Assembly (NCBI RefSeq): GCF_001613045.1
Contig: NZ_BDBP01000020.1
Span: 50,295 to 114,294, forward strand
Reading direction: 5' to 3'
Length of the DNA stretch: 64,000 nt
From: Nocardia lijiangensis NBRC 108240
Lineage (GTDB): Bacteria > Actinomycetota > Actinomycetes > Mycobacteriales > Mycobacteriaceae
The position numbers and the translations under genes were made by a program. Under the pieces are notes generated by a model that made no database searches, had not been told where the DNA came from, and saw only the letters and a list, made by a program, of their open reading frames with translations. Positions 41,287-50,101 of the stretch are shown piece by piece (position 1 is the stretch's first letter; every line of letters begins with the position of its first letter).

Positions 41287-42119
41287 CCAGCAGTATCGAC
41301 GAAGCGAAGGAAGCTCTCGGCCAGCGGCTCAGAGAGATCCGCCGCAGAGCAGGAGTATCCGGCCGGACACTCGCCGGGCTGGCGGGTTGGCACGAGTCCA
41401 GGGTCTCGAAAATCGAGTACGGCAGGCTCAAACCGTCCGACTCCGACATCCGCGCCTACTGCGAACACACAGGCACCAAGGATCAGTTGCCGGATCTCCT
41501 GGCCACCCTGCACAACCTCGACGCCGCCTATCTCGAATGGCGCCGCGTCCTCAATACGGGAACCAAGCGCCGTCAGCATGCGTCGGTAAAGCTTGCGCAG
41601 CAGACCACACTGATGCGCATCTTCCAGCCCGTCATCATCCCGGGAATTCTCCAGACCGCCGAATACGCGCGAGCTATCCTCCGCCGGTCGATCACCTTTC
41701 ATCGCATACCCGACGACCTCGATGCGGGTGTTGCGAAACGCCTGGAACGGCAACAGGTCCTGTACGAAGGCGACCGACGCTTCCGCATCATTCTCGGCGA
41801 GCAGGCGCTCCACACCACCGTCGGCGGCGACGGGGTGATGCGCGGGCAGATGGACCGGCTGCTTGCCGCGATGGGCTTGCCGCGTGTGGCGTTCGGAATA
41901 GTCCCCGCCGTCGCCGAGCTGCCGATGCAGACAACCAATTTCGTCATGTTCGATAACCGCATGGTGACGGCGGAGACGGTGACGGCCGAGCTCACCGTCA
42001 CCCAACCGCGTGAAATCGCGATATACGCACGAACATTCGAGGAACTCGCGCAACACTCGGTCACAGGCGACGAGGCCCGCGCGCTGATCACCGCCGCACT
42101 GGAGCGCCGTCGCGATTGA
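41283..42119 (+). CDS. XRE regulator with DUF5753-like domain, cassette B
   Basis: 278 residues from GTG 41283. The HTH is LREIRRRAGVSGRTLAGLAG then WHESRVSKIEYGRLKPSDSD. The C-terminal domain has FQPVIIPGILQTAEYARAIL, VAKRLERQQVLYEGDRRFRI, GEQALHTTVGGDGVMRGQM and a final ARALITAALERRRD. It aligns end to end with the cassette A regulator. Identity is clearly lower than in a recent duplication, so the two copies have been kept for some time. Confidence 0.85.
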   Translation: MTSSIDEAKEALGQRLREIRRRAGVSGRTLAGLAGWHESRVSKIEYGRLKPSDSDIRAYCEHTGTKDQLPDLLATLHNLDAAYLEWRRVLNTGTKRRQHASVKLAQQTTLMRIFQPVIIPGILQTAEYARAILRRSITFHRIPDDLDAGVAKRLERQQVLYEGDRRFRIILGEQALHTTVGGDGVMRGQMDRLLAAMGLPRVAFGIVPAVAELPMQTTNFVMFDNRMVTAETVTAELTVTQPREIAIYARTFEELAQHSVTGDEARALITAALERRRD

Positions 42120-42275
42120 TCGAGGGCGTGACGGTCCTCAGCGCACCCGCCACCGCAGCACCGGTCGGTCGGCGGTGACGCCACTGCTCGGCCACCTGCT
42201 CCGTTTTGGGTACAGTAGCCGCAAGGCTGTGATCTTGAATTAGGGCAGATGCCCTGGTAGATGTGTGTTTTGTCG

Positions 42276-42349
42276 TGGAGCCGATGACGGGAATCGAACC
42301 CGCGCTGTCTGCTTGGGAAGCAGAAGTTCTACCATTGAACTACATCGGC
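42276..42349 (-). tRNA. tRNA-Gly (anticodon CCC)
   Basis: The minus strand from 42349 reads GCCGATGTAGTTCAATGGTA (acceptor and D arm), then stem TCTGC, loop TTCCCAA with anticodon CCC, stem GCAGA, and GGGTTCGATTCCC in the T arm. The 3' acceptor CATCGGC is followed by T and an encoded CCA (42276-42278). All four arms pair. It decodes GGG glycine codons. Confidence 0.95.
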
Positions 42350-42475
42350 ACTGTGCGTAGACGCGTCCGCGACTCTATCAGACCGAGCCCTGGGCCGGTC
42401 AACTTCCATACTGCCTCTTCGGCTATGTCCGTGGGCGGCCGAGATCCAGGTACGCGCCGCCCGGACGGTGGCGGC

Positions 42476-43957
42476 TCAGTGGGTGGTGATCGGGGCGAGC
42501 CAGTTTCGGAGGGCTTCGGCGAGGCCGTCGGTGGTGAGGTCATCGGTCGCCCAGGCGGTGTAGCCGTCGGGGCGGATGAGGAGGGCGGTGGGGCGGGGGA
42601 TGTCCCCTACCCCGGGGACCGACCAGTGGGCGGCATGGCTGCGGGCGAAGACGGTGTCGAGGTGACCGTTGCCTTCGGGCGGAGTCGGCGATGTGTCATC
42701 GAAGCGGAGCAGGACCGGGCGGGCGGGGCGGAGCAGTTGGTGGATGCGGGTGGGGCCGTCGGCGGTGACGAGGTCGACGTCCGGGACGCGGCGTCCGGCG
42801 AGCGGGTGGTCGCAGCCGGTGTCGTAGTGGATGTCGAGTGCGGTGATCATGAGGCCGAGTCGATGACGGACGTCGTCCAGGGTGATCAGGTCGCCCATGA
42901 TGTCGCGCAGGGCGTCGGTGTGCGGGCCGGGGCGGGAGAGCGCGGTCTGCGCGCGGGTGTTGTGCAGAACGCGGGCGGCGACCGGGCGGCGTTCGGCCTC
43001 GTAGGTGTCGAGCAGATCGTCGGCGTCGTCGCGCAGCGCGGCCGCCAGTTTCCAGCCCAGGTTGACGGCGTCCTGCACGCCCAGGTTGAGACCCTGTCCG
43101 CCGGCGGGGTAGTGGATGTGGGCGGCGTCGCCCGCGAGGAACACGCGTCCGGCGCGGTAGCGGTCGGCGTGGCGTGCGGCGTCACCGTAATGCGATACCC
43201 AGCGGGGGCTGTGCATGCCGAGGTCGGCGCCCGCGATCTCGGTGAAGTTGGCGCGGAAGTCGTCGAAGGAGAGCGCGGCGCCGCGCTCGAGGACCCGGTC
43301 GTGCCGTTGCACGACGAGCCGGTACCAGCCGGGTTGTAGCTGCACGGCGGAGAAATCGCCCATCCCGCGGCGGTGGCCGAAGAACGGTTCGGCGGGCGGG
43401 TCGTCCAGCTCCACATCGGCGATCATGCCGGTCATCGTCGCCTCGGTGCCGGTGAAATCGATCCCGGCGAGTTTGCGGACCGCACTGCGCCCGCCGTCGC
43501 AGCCGACGAGATACGCGGCGCGCATGCGGCGGATTCCGTTCGAGCCGCCGATCTCGATCTCGACGCCGGACGCGTCCTGCCGGTATCCGGTGACCGGCGC
43601 ATCCCACCGCACGGTGACGCCGAGTTCCGTTGCGCGGCTTTCCAGTTCGCGTTCGATCAGCGACTGCGGAATGACGAGCACGAAGGGGTAGCGGGTCGCG
43701 TAATCGCTGAAGTCCAAGGGGATCGCGGCGAAGTGCCCGACCTGCCGCGGATGGCCTTGCTCGAGCAGCCCGTCGAGCAGGCCGCGCTGATCGAGGACCT
43801 CCATGGTCCTGGCGTGGATGCCACCCGCCCGGGATTCGCCGGTCCGCGCGGGCAGCGCGTCGAGCACGACGACCTCGAGGCCGAGGACGCGCAGTTCGCA
43901 CGCCAGCATCAAGCCGGTCGGTCCGGCGCCTGCGATCACCACGTCGGTCGTGTCCAT
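42476..43957 (-). CDS. FAD-dependent aromatic monooxygenase (class A)
   Basis: 493 residues from ATG 43957. The three class A motifs are present: VVIAGAGPTGLMLACELRVL (GxGxxG), VGCDGGRSAVRKLAG (DG) and GRVFLAGDAAHIHYPAGGQG (GD) followed by LNLGVQDAVNLGWKL. Sequence style and length resemble rifampicin monooxygenase and related polyketide or aromatic hydroxylases. The C-terminal thioredoxin-like domain (VLLRFDDTSPTPPEG, then ALLIRPDGYTAWA) is present. It uses NAD(P)H and O2 on an aromatic substrate. It is divergent from a TetR gene with two matching operators between, so it is probably induced by its substrate. Antibiotic inactivation is possible but unproven. Confidence 0.9.
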   Translation of the reverse strand: MDTTDVVIAGAGPTGLMLACELRVLGLEVVVLDALPARTGESRAGGIHARTMEVLDQRGLLDGLLEQGHPRQVGHFAAIPLDFSDYATRYPFVLVIPQSLIERELESRATELGVTVRWDAPVTGYRQDASGVEIEIGGSNGIRRMRAAYLVGCDGGRSAVRKLAGIDFTGTEATMTGMIADVELDDPPAEPFFGHRRGMGDFSAVQLQPGWYRLVVQRHDRVLERGAALSFDDFRANFTEIAGADLGMHSPRWVSHYGDAARHADRYRAGRVFLAGDAAHIHYPAGGQGLNLGVQDAVNLGWKLAAALRDDADDLLDTYEAERRPVAARVLHNTRAQTALSRPGPHTDALRDIMGDLITLDDVRHRLGLMITALDIHYDTGCDHPLAGRRVPDVDLVTADGPTRIHQLLRPARPVLLRFDDTSPTPPEGNGHLDTVFARSHAAHWSVPGVGDIPRPTALLIRPDGYTAWATDDLTTDGLAEALRNWLAPITTH

Positions 43958-43966
43958 GTCATCTCC

Positions 43967-43996
43967 TTAACAACGTTAAACCATTAACGCCGTTAA
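43967..43996. promoter_or_regulatory. two TTAAC-N3-GTTAA operators
   Basis: TTAACAACGTTAA (43967-43979) and TTAACGCCGTTAA (43984-43996) are perfect palindromes with centres 17 bp apart. They cover the region directly before the monooxygenase start (43957) and the TetR start (44027) and fit a TetR dimer pair. Confidence 0.9.
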
Positions 43997-44026
43997 GGAG
44001 ATCAAGAACATTGTTAAGCTGTCAAG

Positions 44027-44707
44027 GTGTCGAACAAATCCGATCCGGCCAAGCTGGACGCCGAAGTGATCGCAGCGGCCGCGCTTGGCCTGCTGGACGA
44101 GGTCGGGCTCGACGGCCTGACCATGCGCAAGGTGGCCGCGGCGCTGAACGTGCAGGCGCCCGCGTTGTACTGGCACGTCGCGAACAAGCGCGAGTTGCTC
44201 GACACCATGGCGCGGGCCGTCTTCGTTTCCGCGGTCGATGGCGTCGAGGCGCCGCGACGCGACGAGGACTGGCGGGACTGGCTCGTAGCGCTCGCGGGCC
44301 GGTTGCGGCAGGCGATGCTCAGCTACCGGGACGGGGCGAAGGTGCTGGCCGGCACCTATGTCAGCGACGAATCAATGTACCGCACAGTCGAATTGACCCT
44401 GCGCACCCTGCAAGACGCGGGTTTCTCGAAAACCCGAGCGGCCCGCGTCTTCCCGATCCTGCTGCACTACACCGTCGGCTTCGTCATCGAGGAGCAGGCA
44501 CGTTCCGACGGAGAGTACGGCGACCGGAACCCGTATCTCCCCGAACGCCTCGCCGGCCTCGTCGACGCCCACCGCTACCCCCTCACCGCGCAACTGGTGA
44601 CCGACGTCTTCTCGGGCGACACCGATACCGAGTTCACCGAGGGTCTACACGTCATCCTCGCGGGCATCAACGCCATGCCACCGGAACGCATGTCACCCGC
44701 CGACTGA
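44027..44707 (+). CDS. TetR-family repressor (TetR_C type)
   Basis: 226 residues from GTG 44027. The HTH is VIAAAALGLLDEVGLDGLTM, VAAALNVQAPALYWHVANKR, the pattern of the classical TetR subgroup (QAPALYWHV). A tetracycline-repressor-like C-terminal core follows: MLSYRDGAKVLAGTYVSDES, PILLHYTVGFVIEEQA. It is divergent from the monooxygenase and most likely binds the two palindromes at 43967-43996, releasing them on binding a drug-like or aromatic ligand. Confidence 0.9.
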   Translation: MSNKSDPAKLDAEVIAAAALGLLDEVGLDGLTMRKVAAALNVQAPALYWHVANKRELLDTMARAVFVSAVDGVEAPRRDEDWRDWLVALAGRLRQAMLSYRDGAKVLAGTYVSDESMYRTVELTLRTLQDAGFSKTRAARVFPILLHYTVGFVIEEQARSDGEYGDRNPYLPERLAGLVDAHRYPLTAQLVTDVFSGDTDTEFTEGLHVILAGINAMPPERMSPAD

Positions 44708-44822
44708 CCGCACCGGACCTCTCGCAGGCAGTCCACGCGCCTCACAGCGGTTCTCGCATCGATGCGGTGACTCTGATGCTCGGGTAGTTCTTCCTTGTCC
44801 TGATGTCGAGCCCGGCGTAACA

Positions 44823-45275
44823 ATGGAATTCATGGGGAATCAGCTGGGCACTCGACCGCTGGTGCGGAGGTGGGATGCCGGTTTGGCCGCGGTGTTGTCC
44901 GTGCTGGCCCTGCTGCTCGGGGTGGCCGTCGCGGTCTTCATCACGATTTTCTATGGGTGGGCGTCCCTGATCGGGTGGGCTGTTATCGCGCTGGCGTTGG
45001 GTTTTGCCCTGTGGCGCATGATCATTGGGTTCCGGACGGGCGGGTATTTGTGGTTCTGGCCGCTGCTCGCGATCCCCGTGATCATCGCCGTCTTCATGAC
45101 CGGTGTTGTCCTCTACGCGGACTTGTACCCCTGTGGTTGCGAACCACGTCTACCGCCCGAACCGGTTGAGTTGTCCGCACCGCCCGGTGTCACGCCGGGG
45201 CGTGGAAGCGTTGAAGCCGAGCCTATGCCAACAGGATTCGGTGGCGCGACACGCGGACCTACCATCGAGTCATGA
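44823..45275 (+). CDS. three-span membrane protein
   Basis: 150 residues from ATG 44823 (an internal ATG at 44832 would remove three). Three hydrophobic segments are clear: AAVLSVLALLLGVAVAVFIT, ASLIGWAVIALALGFALW and WPLLAIPVIIAVFMTGVVLY. A short loop with CGCEPRLPPEP and a Pro/Gly-rich tail follow. No family is recognised. The helicase gene begins 33 bases downstream on the same strand and itself has predicted membrane segments, so the two may function together. Confidence 0.75.
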   Translation: MEFMGNQLGTRPLVRRWDAGLAAVLSVLALLLGVAVAVFITIFYGWASLIGWAVIALALGFALWRMIIGFRTGGYLWFWPLLAIPVIIAVFMTGVVLYADLYPCGCEPRLPPEPVELSAPPGVTPGRGSVEAEPMPTGFGGATRGPTIES

Positions 45276-45307
45276 ACTGCTCACCGTTGCCTCCGGGATG
45301 CTGACGA

Positions 45308-48058
45308 GTGGGGACCGCCGGTTCATCTGCGACGTGGGTTGATCTCGCGCCCACCTTCGCATGGCGGACTTCGCAGCGACATCTGCTCGAACTGTGCTCG
45401 CACGTGACCGGCGGCCGGTGGCATCTGTGCGCGCCGCCGGGCGCGGGCAAGACGCTCATCGGTCTGGAACTCGCTCGGCAGGTCGGCGGCCGCACGCTGG
45501 TCCTGTCGCCGACGGCGGCGATCCGCAACCAGTGGTGCGCCGCCGTCGCCCTGTTCGGTGCGGAGCCGGAGACCTTCGCGAGCACGACGCTGGATCGTCC
45601 CGCGCAGCTGTACTCGGTGACCTACCAACTGCTGGGCAATCCCGGGGCCGCCGAGCAGGAGCTGCGCGACGCGGCACGGCGGAAGTGGGTGGCCGAGGTC
45701 GTGGCGCAAGTGGGTGCCGAGGCTGCCGCGGATCGGATCGCCGGAGTGGAGCGCAGTGACCCCCGGCGCGCGAAAACCGAACTCGCTCGCCATGTTCGGG
45801 CTTTGCGAAGGTCCCTCTGCACGGGCGAAGACATCGGTCTGGACCCGGCGCAGTTGCTGGGGGAGCGGACCAGCGCGCTCATCGACCGCATCGCCGCGAT
45901 GGACATCCACTGCCTCGTGCTCGACGAATGTCATCATCTGCTCGACTGGTGGGCGCTGGTCGTGAATGCTCTGGTCGCCCGGCTGTCGGAGCGGCGGCAG
46001 CTTGCCGTTGTCGGGCTGACCGCGACGCTGCCGGATCCCGACACCGTGCAGGAGGAGCTGAACTACACCGGCCTGCTCGGCCCGGTCGATGCGGAGCTGC
46101 ATTTGGCGGCGATGGTCGCCGAGGGCGGCGTGGCGCCGTGGCGTGACGGGGTGCGGGTCGTCGAGCTGGAGCCGGCCGAGTCGCGGTTGCTGGACACCTG
46201 GTCCACGTCCTTTTCCGACCAGCTCGACACCGTACTGGTGAGCGAGCCGTTCATCGATTGGGCGGTCACCCGGGTCGAGGGCGTGGATGTGTTGGCCTGG
46301 AATCGGTTCTGGGACAACGACCCGCTCGTCGCCGCGGCATTGACCCGGTGGTGGATCGCGCGTGATCTGTCGCTGCCCGCCGGTTTCGACCCGCCCGAGC
46401 CGGGGGCCGCCGACGACGCTATGACTCTGGACGATCGCCTCCTGCTCGTCGATGCGTGGTTGCACGCACCGGACGCCGAGGTCCCGCCGCAGACGCGGGA
46501 CGACACGAAGCGAATCCTGCGCAGGCACGGCGTCGCGATCTCCACGTCGGGACTGCGCTGGACCCGTTCGACCGCTGACATCGTGTGCTCGCGGTCGACG
46601 GCCAAAGGCACGGCGGCGGGCGAGATCCTGAATCAGGAGGCGCAGGTCCGGCAGGACCGGTTCCGTGCTCTGGTCGTTGTCGAACGCGATCGCGCGATGA
46701 GCCCGCCTGCCGCAGGAAGGGCTGTCTTGGGGGAGGACGCGGGCACCGCGGCCGGAGTGTTGGCGGCGGTATGCGGCGTCGGCCAGGTCGCTCAGCGGGG
46801 AGTCCTGTGTGTCACCGGCAGCGGGGCGTGGTGCGATGCGCTTGGCGCGGAACGCATTCAGCACGCCGTCAACGTGTCTGCACAGGACGGTCGGTGGGTC
46901 ACCACGCGCGGCTGCGACATTCCGGCGGTCGTGGAGTTGGTCGGCCGTGGAGCCGCGTGGGAACCGGTGCACTGGCTGCGTGCGGCTCGCGCGGTGCTCG
47001 AGGACGGAGCCGCGCAGACACTGGTGGCGACCAGAGCGCTTGTCGGCGAGGGCTGGAACTACCCCGGGATGAACGTGCTCGTCGATCTCTCCGAAGTCGG
47101 CAGCTCCACCGCGATGACACAGTTGCGTGGCCGCGCGCTGCGGATCGACCCGCAGCAGCCGGACAAGATCGCGTCACTGTGGGACGTGGTCATCGCACAC
47201 CCGACCGCGCACGGGGACTGGAGCCGGTTCCGCCGCAGGCATGCACGGTGGTGGGGCCCGAACTGGGACGGCGCCGTGGTGACCGGGCCCGGCAAAGTGC
47301 ATCCGCGGGCGACCGGCGTGACTCCGCCGCCCGCAACGGAACACGAGGCGATCAACCACGCGAGCGCGGCGGCGATGGCCGACCACGAGGACACGTCGCG
47401 GGTGTGGTCGGGTGTGGACGCCGACGGAATCGCCACGAGCCAGCTCCGCGTCGTGTCCCGGCGCAAGCGCAGGCAGGTGCGCACGCGGGATCGCCGCTGG
47501 TGGCTCCCTGGCGCAGGCGTTGCCGTTGCCGCGGGGACGGCAGGCGCCGCCGCGGTCGATGTGGCCGGTCCGGCGGCAGTCCTGCCGGGCGTCGCGGTCG
47601 CGGCCTGCCTGCTGGCCCTGTCGATTCGTGGGAGGGCGCGCTCCGAGCGGGAGACCCTGCTCGCGTTCGGCCGGGCCGTGGCGGCGGGACTGGCCGCCGT
47701 GGGCCACCCCGAACTGCGCGCGGCGAAGATCGTCGGAACATCCGACTCCGACGGTGTCGCTATCCGGATCCACAATGTCGTCGACGACGCCGCCACCCTC
47801 TGGGCCGACGCACTGGAGGAACTGCTCGGCCCGCTCGGCACTCCACGCTGGATGCTGATCAGTGGCGACCGAGCATGGCGCGTCCCCCGCCAGATCGGCG
47901 CTACGAAGATGTCGGCCGAAGCCTTCGCCCGATCGTTCCGGCGCCACGTACCGGGCGCCCGGCTGCTCCGCGCCGGAACCGCCGAGGCCGCGGCCCACAC
48001 ACTTCGAGCCGCCCGAACCCGCCCGGACACTCTCCACCGCTCCCTCCGCTGGACATGA
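45308..48058 (+). CDS. SF2 helicase-like protein with C-terminal membrane segments
   Basis: 916 residues from GTG 45308. SF2 core motifs are Walker A CAPPGAGKT (residues 41-49), DECH in LVLDECHHLLDW (about 203), motif III GLTATLPDP (about 235), motif V-like ATRALVGEGWNYPGMNVLVD and motif VI QLRGRALRID (about 604). An insert with many charged residues lies between the two RecA-like domains. At about 733-774 there are two hydrophobic segments (GAGVAVAAGTAGAAAVDVAG, AAVLPGVAVAACLLALSI) and then a C-terminal domain of about 140 residues. A membrane-anchored SF2 translocase is unusual. The upstream membrane protein may be its partner. No nuclease motif is visible; DNA/RNA translocation or sensing is inference. 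Confidence 0.8.
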   Translation: MGTAGSSATWVDLAPTFAWRTSQRHLLELCSHVTGGRWHLCAPPGAGKTLIGLELARQVGGRTLVLSPTAAIRNQWCAAVALFGAEPETFASTTLDRPAQLYSVTYQLLGNPGAAEQELRDAARRKWVAEVVAQVGAEAAADRIAGVERSDPRRAKTELARHVRALRRSLCTGEDIGLDPAQLLGERTSALIDRIAAMDIHCLVLDECHHLLDWWALVVNALVARLSERRQLAVVGLTATLPDPDTVQEELNYTGLLGPVDAELHLAAMVAEGGVAPWRDGVRVVELEPAESRLLDTWSTSFSDQLDTVLVSEPFIDWAVTRVEGVDVLAWNRFWDNDPLVAAALTRWWIARDLSLPAGFDPPEPGAADDAMTLDDRLLLVDAWLHAPDAEVPPQTRDDTKRILRRHGVAISTSGLRWTRSTADIVCSRSTAKGTAAGEILNQEAQVRQDRFRALVVVERDRAMSPPAAGRAVLGEDAGTAAGVLAAVCGVGQVAQRGVLCVTGSGAWCDALGAERIQHAVNVSAQDGRWVTTRGCDIPAVVELVGRGAAWEPVHWLRAARAVLEDGAAQTLVATRALVGEGWNYPGMNVLVDLSEVGSSTAMTQLRGRALRIDPQQPDKIASLWDVVIAHPTAHGDWSRFRRRHARWWGPNWDGAVVTGPGKVHPRATGVTPPPATEHEAINHASAAAMADHEDTSRVWSGVDADGIATSQLRVVSRRKRRQVRTRDRRWWLPGAGVAVAAGTAGAAAVDVAGPAAVLPGVAVAACLLALSIRGRARSERETLLAFGRAVAAGLAAVGHPELRAAKIVGTSDSDGVAIRIHNVVDDAATLWADALEELLGPLGTPRWMLISGDRAWRVPRQIGATKMSAEAFARSFRRHVPGARLLRAGTAEAAAHTLRAARTRPDTLHRSLRWT

Positions 48059-48094
48059 CTGCCCGGCTCTTCTGCCGCTGCGCGGGGCGTCGCG

Positions 48095-48598
48095 TCAGTT
48101 CGCGCTTTCCAGATCCGCTTTCAACCGCTCCAATGTCCGGCGGATGTTGCCGCGCTGGAATTCGGCGAAGCCGGGCTTTCCGGTGGCGAGGCGGTCGAAC
48201 CACAGGGTGGGGAGATCGGGCCAGCCGCGGCGATCGTCGGTCCAGGTTTCGGTGATCTCGGTTCCGCCGGTGACCGCTTCGAAACGGTATTCCCAGCTGG
48301 CGATGGCGACCGGAAGGATCGGTGTGCGCAGGCCGTAGCGGCGGACCTTGAAGGCGAACAGGGCGCCGCGGTCGGCGGCGGTGACCTCGCAGCCCGTGGA
48401 CCACTGCATGCCGCGGCGCTTGTTGGTGCCGACGAAGCGCATGCCGACGCGGGTGGGCGCGCCGGGCTCGGCGAGTTCCGCGCCGATGTTCTCCGGGCTC
48501 CAGCGGTGGATCTGGGTGACGTCGCTGACTCGGTCGTAGGCCGTCAACGGGTCGATCGCGACGACGATCCTGTCGGAGACCTGTTTTGTTCGCGGCAC
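48095..48598 (-). CDS. SRPBCC-family protein
   Basis: 167 residues from GTG 48598. VPRTKQVSDRIVVAIDPLTA, DRVSDVTQIHRWSPENIGAE, TRVGMRFVGTNKRRGMQW and SWEYRFEAVTGGTEITETWT are the START/polyketide-cyclase-like SRPBCC fold, which binds small hydrophobic ligands. The gene starts inside the PAP2 gene: positions 48544-48598 are read in two frames. This 55-base same-strand overlap suggests translational coupling. Confidence 0.85.
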   Translation of the reverse strand: MPRTKQVSDRIVVAIDPLTAYDRVSDVTQIHRWSPENIGAELAEPGAPTRVGMRFVGTNKRRGMQWSTGCEVTAADRGALFAFKVRRYGLRTPILPVAIASWEYRFEAVTGGTEITETWTDDRRGWPDLPTLWFDRLATGKPGFAEFQRGNIRRTLERLKADLESAN

Positions 48599-49272
48599 GA
48601 ATCGACTGTAGCGGCGGCCCGCACCCGCGGCGACAGGTAGTGGAACACGACCAGGCAGAGCAGAATCCACAGCGCCCCGATGGCCCAGCCTGCCAGCACG
48701 TCGGTGGGCCAGTGCACGCCGAGATAGACGCGGGAGACGCCGACCGTGGCGACGAACAGGACGGCGAGCAGCGCCGCGCCCGCTCTGGCCACCGGCTGCC
48801 GGAGCTTGGGGATGAGCACGATCGCCACGATCCCGACCACCACGAACGTGCCGGTGCTGTGCCCGGACGGGTAGGACAGGCTGTGCTCCACGGCGAGGCG
48901 ATCGGCTACCGGCGGACGTTCCCGGCCGACGAGTCTTTTCGCGATCACGACGATGAGGCCGCTGCCCAGCGCGGTCACGGCGACGAGCCCGGCGTGCAGC
49001 CGGTCGCGCACGTGCAGCAGGCCCGCGCAGACGATCACGGCGAGAATCGTCATGGACAGGGTGTCCCCGCAATTGCTGACCATGCGTGCGGCGGGCGTGA
49101 GCACCCCGTTGCGGTTCTCGATGGCCCAGCCGGAGACCTCCGGATCCATCGTGGCGAGCCCGCTGCTGGCGAGGACATTGCTGGTCAGCACGGCGATGAA
49201 CGTCGCGAGAACCACGCCGAGCGCGACGAGCGGCGGGGCCGTTAGCACTGTCCTGCGGGGAATCGGGGTCAC
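48544..49272 (-). CDS. PAP2-family phosphatase, membrane
   Basis: 242 residues from GTG 49272. The phosphatase motifs are KRLVGRERPPVADRL (KX6RP), YPSGHSTGTF (PSGH) and SRVYLGVHWPTDVLAG (SRX5HX3D), on a bundle of about six membrane segments beginning at LVALGVVLATFIAVLTS. It would remove phosphate from lipid phosphates such as phosphatidic acid or undecaprenyl diphosphate on the outer membrane face. The C-terminus is a basic Ser/Arg tail overlapping the SRPBCC start. Confidence 0.92.
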   Translation of the reverse strand: MTPIPRRTVLTAPPLVALGVVLATFIAVLTSNVLASSGLATMDPEVSGWAIENRNGVLTPAARMVSNCGDTLSMTILAVIVCAGLLHVRDRLHAGLVAVTALGSGLIVVIAKRLVGRERPPVADRLAVEHSLSYPSGHSTGTFVVVGIVAIVLIPKLRQPVARAGAALLAVLFVATVGVSRVYLGVHWPTDVLAGWAIGALWILLCLVVFHYLSPRVRAAATVDSCREQNRSPTGSSSRSTR

Positions 49273-49392
49273 TGCTCCCAGGTTGCCCGCTCGCGCTGAG
49301 AATTAACTGAAGATCGGCGGATGGAGTATCGCCGATCCCGTCCGCCCCCGTGCCGTCGAACGACCCGATTCGCCGGGCGCTACGCTCGTGCC

Positions 49393-49992
49393 GTGCTGCT
49401 TTCCGATCGTGACCTCCGCGCGGAGATCGCCGCTGGGCGTCTCGGGGTCGAGCCGTTGCTGGAGAGCCTGATCCAGCCGTCGAGTATCGACGTTCGCCTG
49501 GACCGGATGTTCCGCGTCTTCGACAACACCCGCTACACCCATATCGATCCCGCGCAGCGCCAGGACGAGCTGACCAGCCTGGTCGAGCCCCCGCCCGGCG
49601 AGCCGTTCGTGCTGCACCCCGGCGAGTTCGTGCTCGGCTCCACGCTGGAGGTGTGCACGCTGCCGGACGATTTGGCCGGTCGCCTGGAGGGCAAGTCGAG
49701 TCTCGGCCGCTTGGGCTTGCTCACGCATTCGACGGCGGGTTTCATCGATCCGGGGTTCAGCGGGCACATCACGCTGGAACTGTCGAACGTCGCGAACCTG
49801 CCGATCACCCTCTGGCCGGGGATGAAGATCGGCCAGCTGTGCCTGCTCCGGTTGACCAGCCCCGCCGAGCACCCGTACGGCAGCGCCGTGGCCGGTTCCA
49901 AATATCAGGGCCAGCGCGGACCGACTCCCTCGCGCTCCTACTTGAACTTCCCGCTACCCGCCGAGGTGCTCGACGCCGCCGAATCGCGGTAG
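49393..49992 (+). CDS. dcd: dCTP deaminase, dUMP-forming type
   Basis: 199 residues from GTG 49393. [60 protein letters not shown] and [17 protein letters not shown] are diagnostic. Mycobacterial Dcd of this type converts dCTP to dUMP in one protein; the C-terminal [11 protein letters not shown] is typical. It supplies dUMP for thymidylate synthesis and keeps dUTP low. The first codons follow a short, purine-poor leader. Confidence 0.96.
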   Translation: MLLSDRDLRAEIAAGRLGVEPLLESLIQPSSIDVRLDRMFRVFDNTRYTHIDPAQRQDELTSLVEPPPGEPFVLHPGEFVLGSTLEVCTLPDDLAGRLEGKSSLGRLGLLTHSTAGFIDPGFSGHITLELSNVANLPITLWPGMKIGQLCLLRLTSPAEHPYGSAVAGSKYQGQRGPTPSRSYLNFPLPAEVLDAAESR

Positions 49993-50101
49993 CGAGTTCG
50001 CCCGTCGCGCACGACGACCCACGACCGAATCCGCCCCGCCGACTGCCAGGAAATAGGGGCGGATTCGGCCGCCGGTTCGGCGACGGGGACCGACGACGCA
50101 T

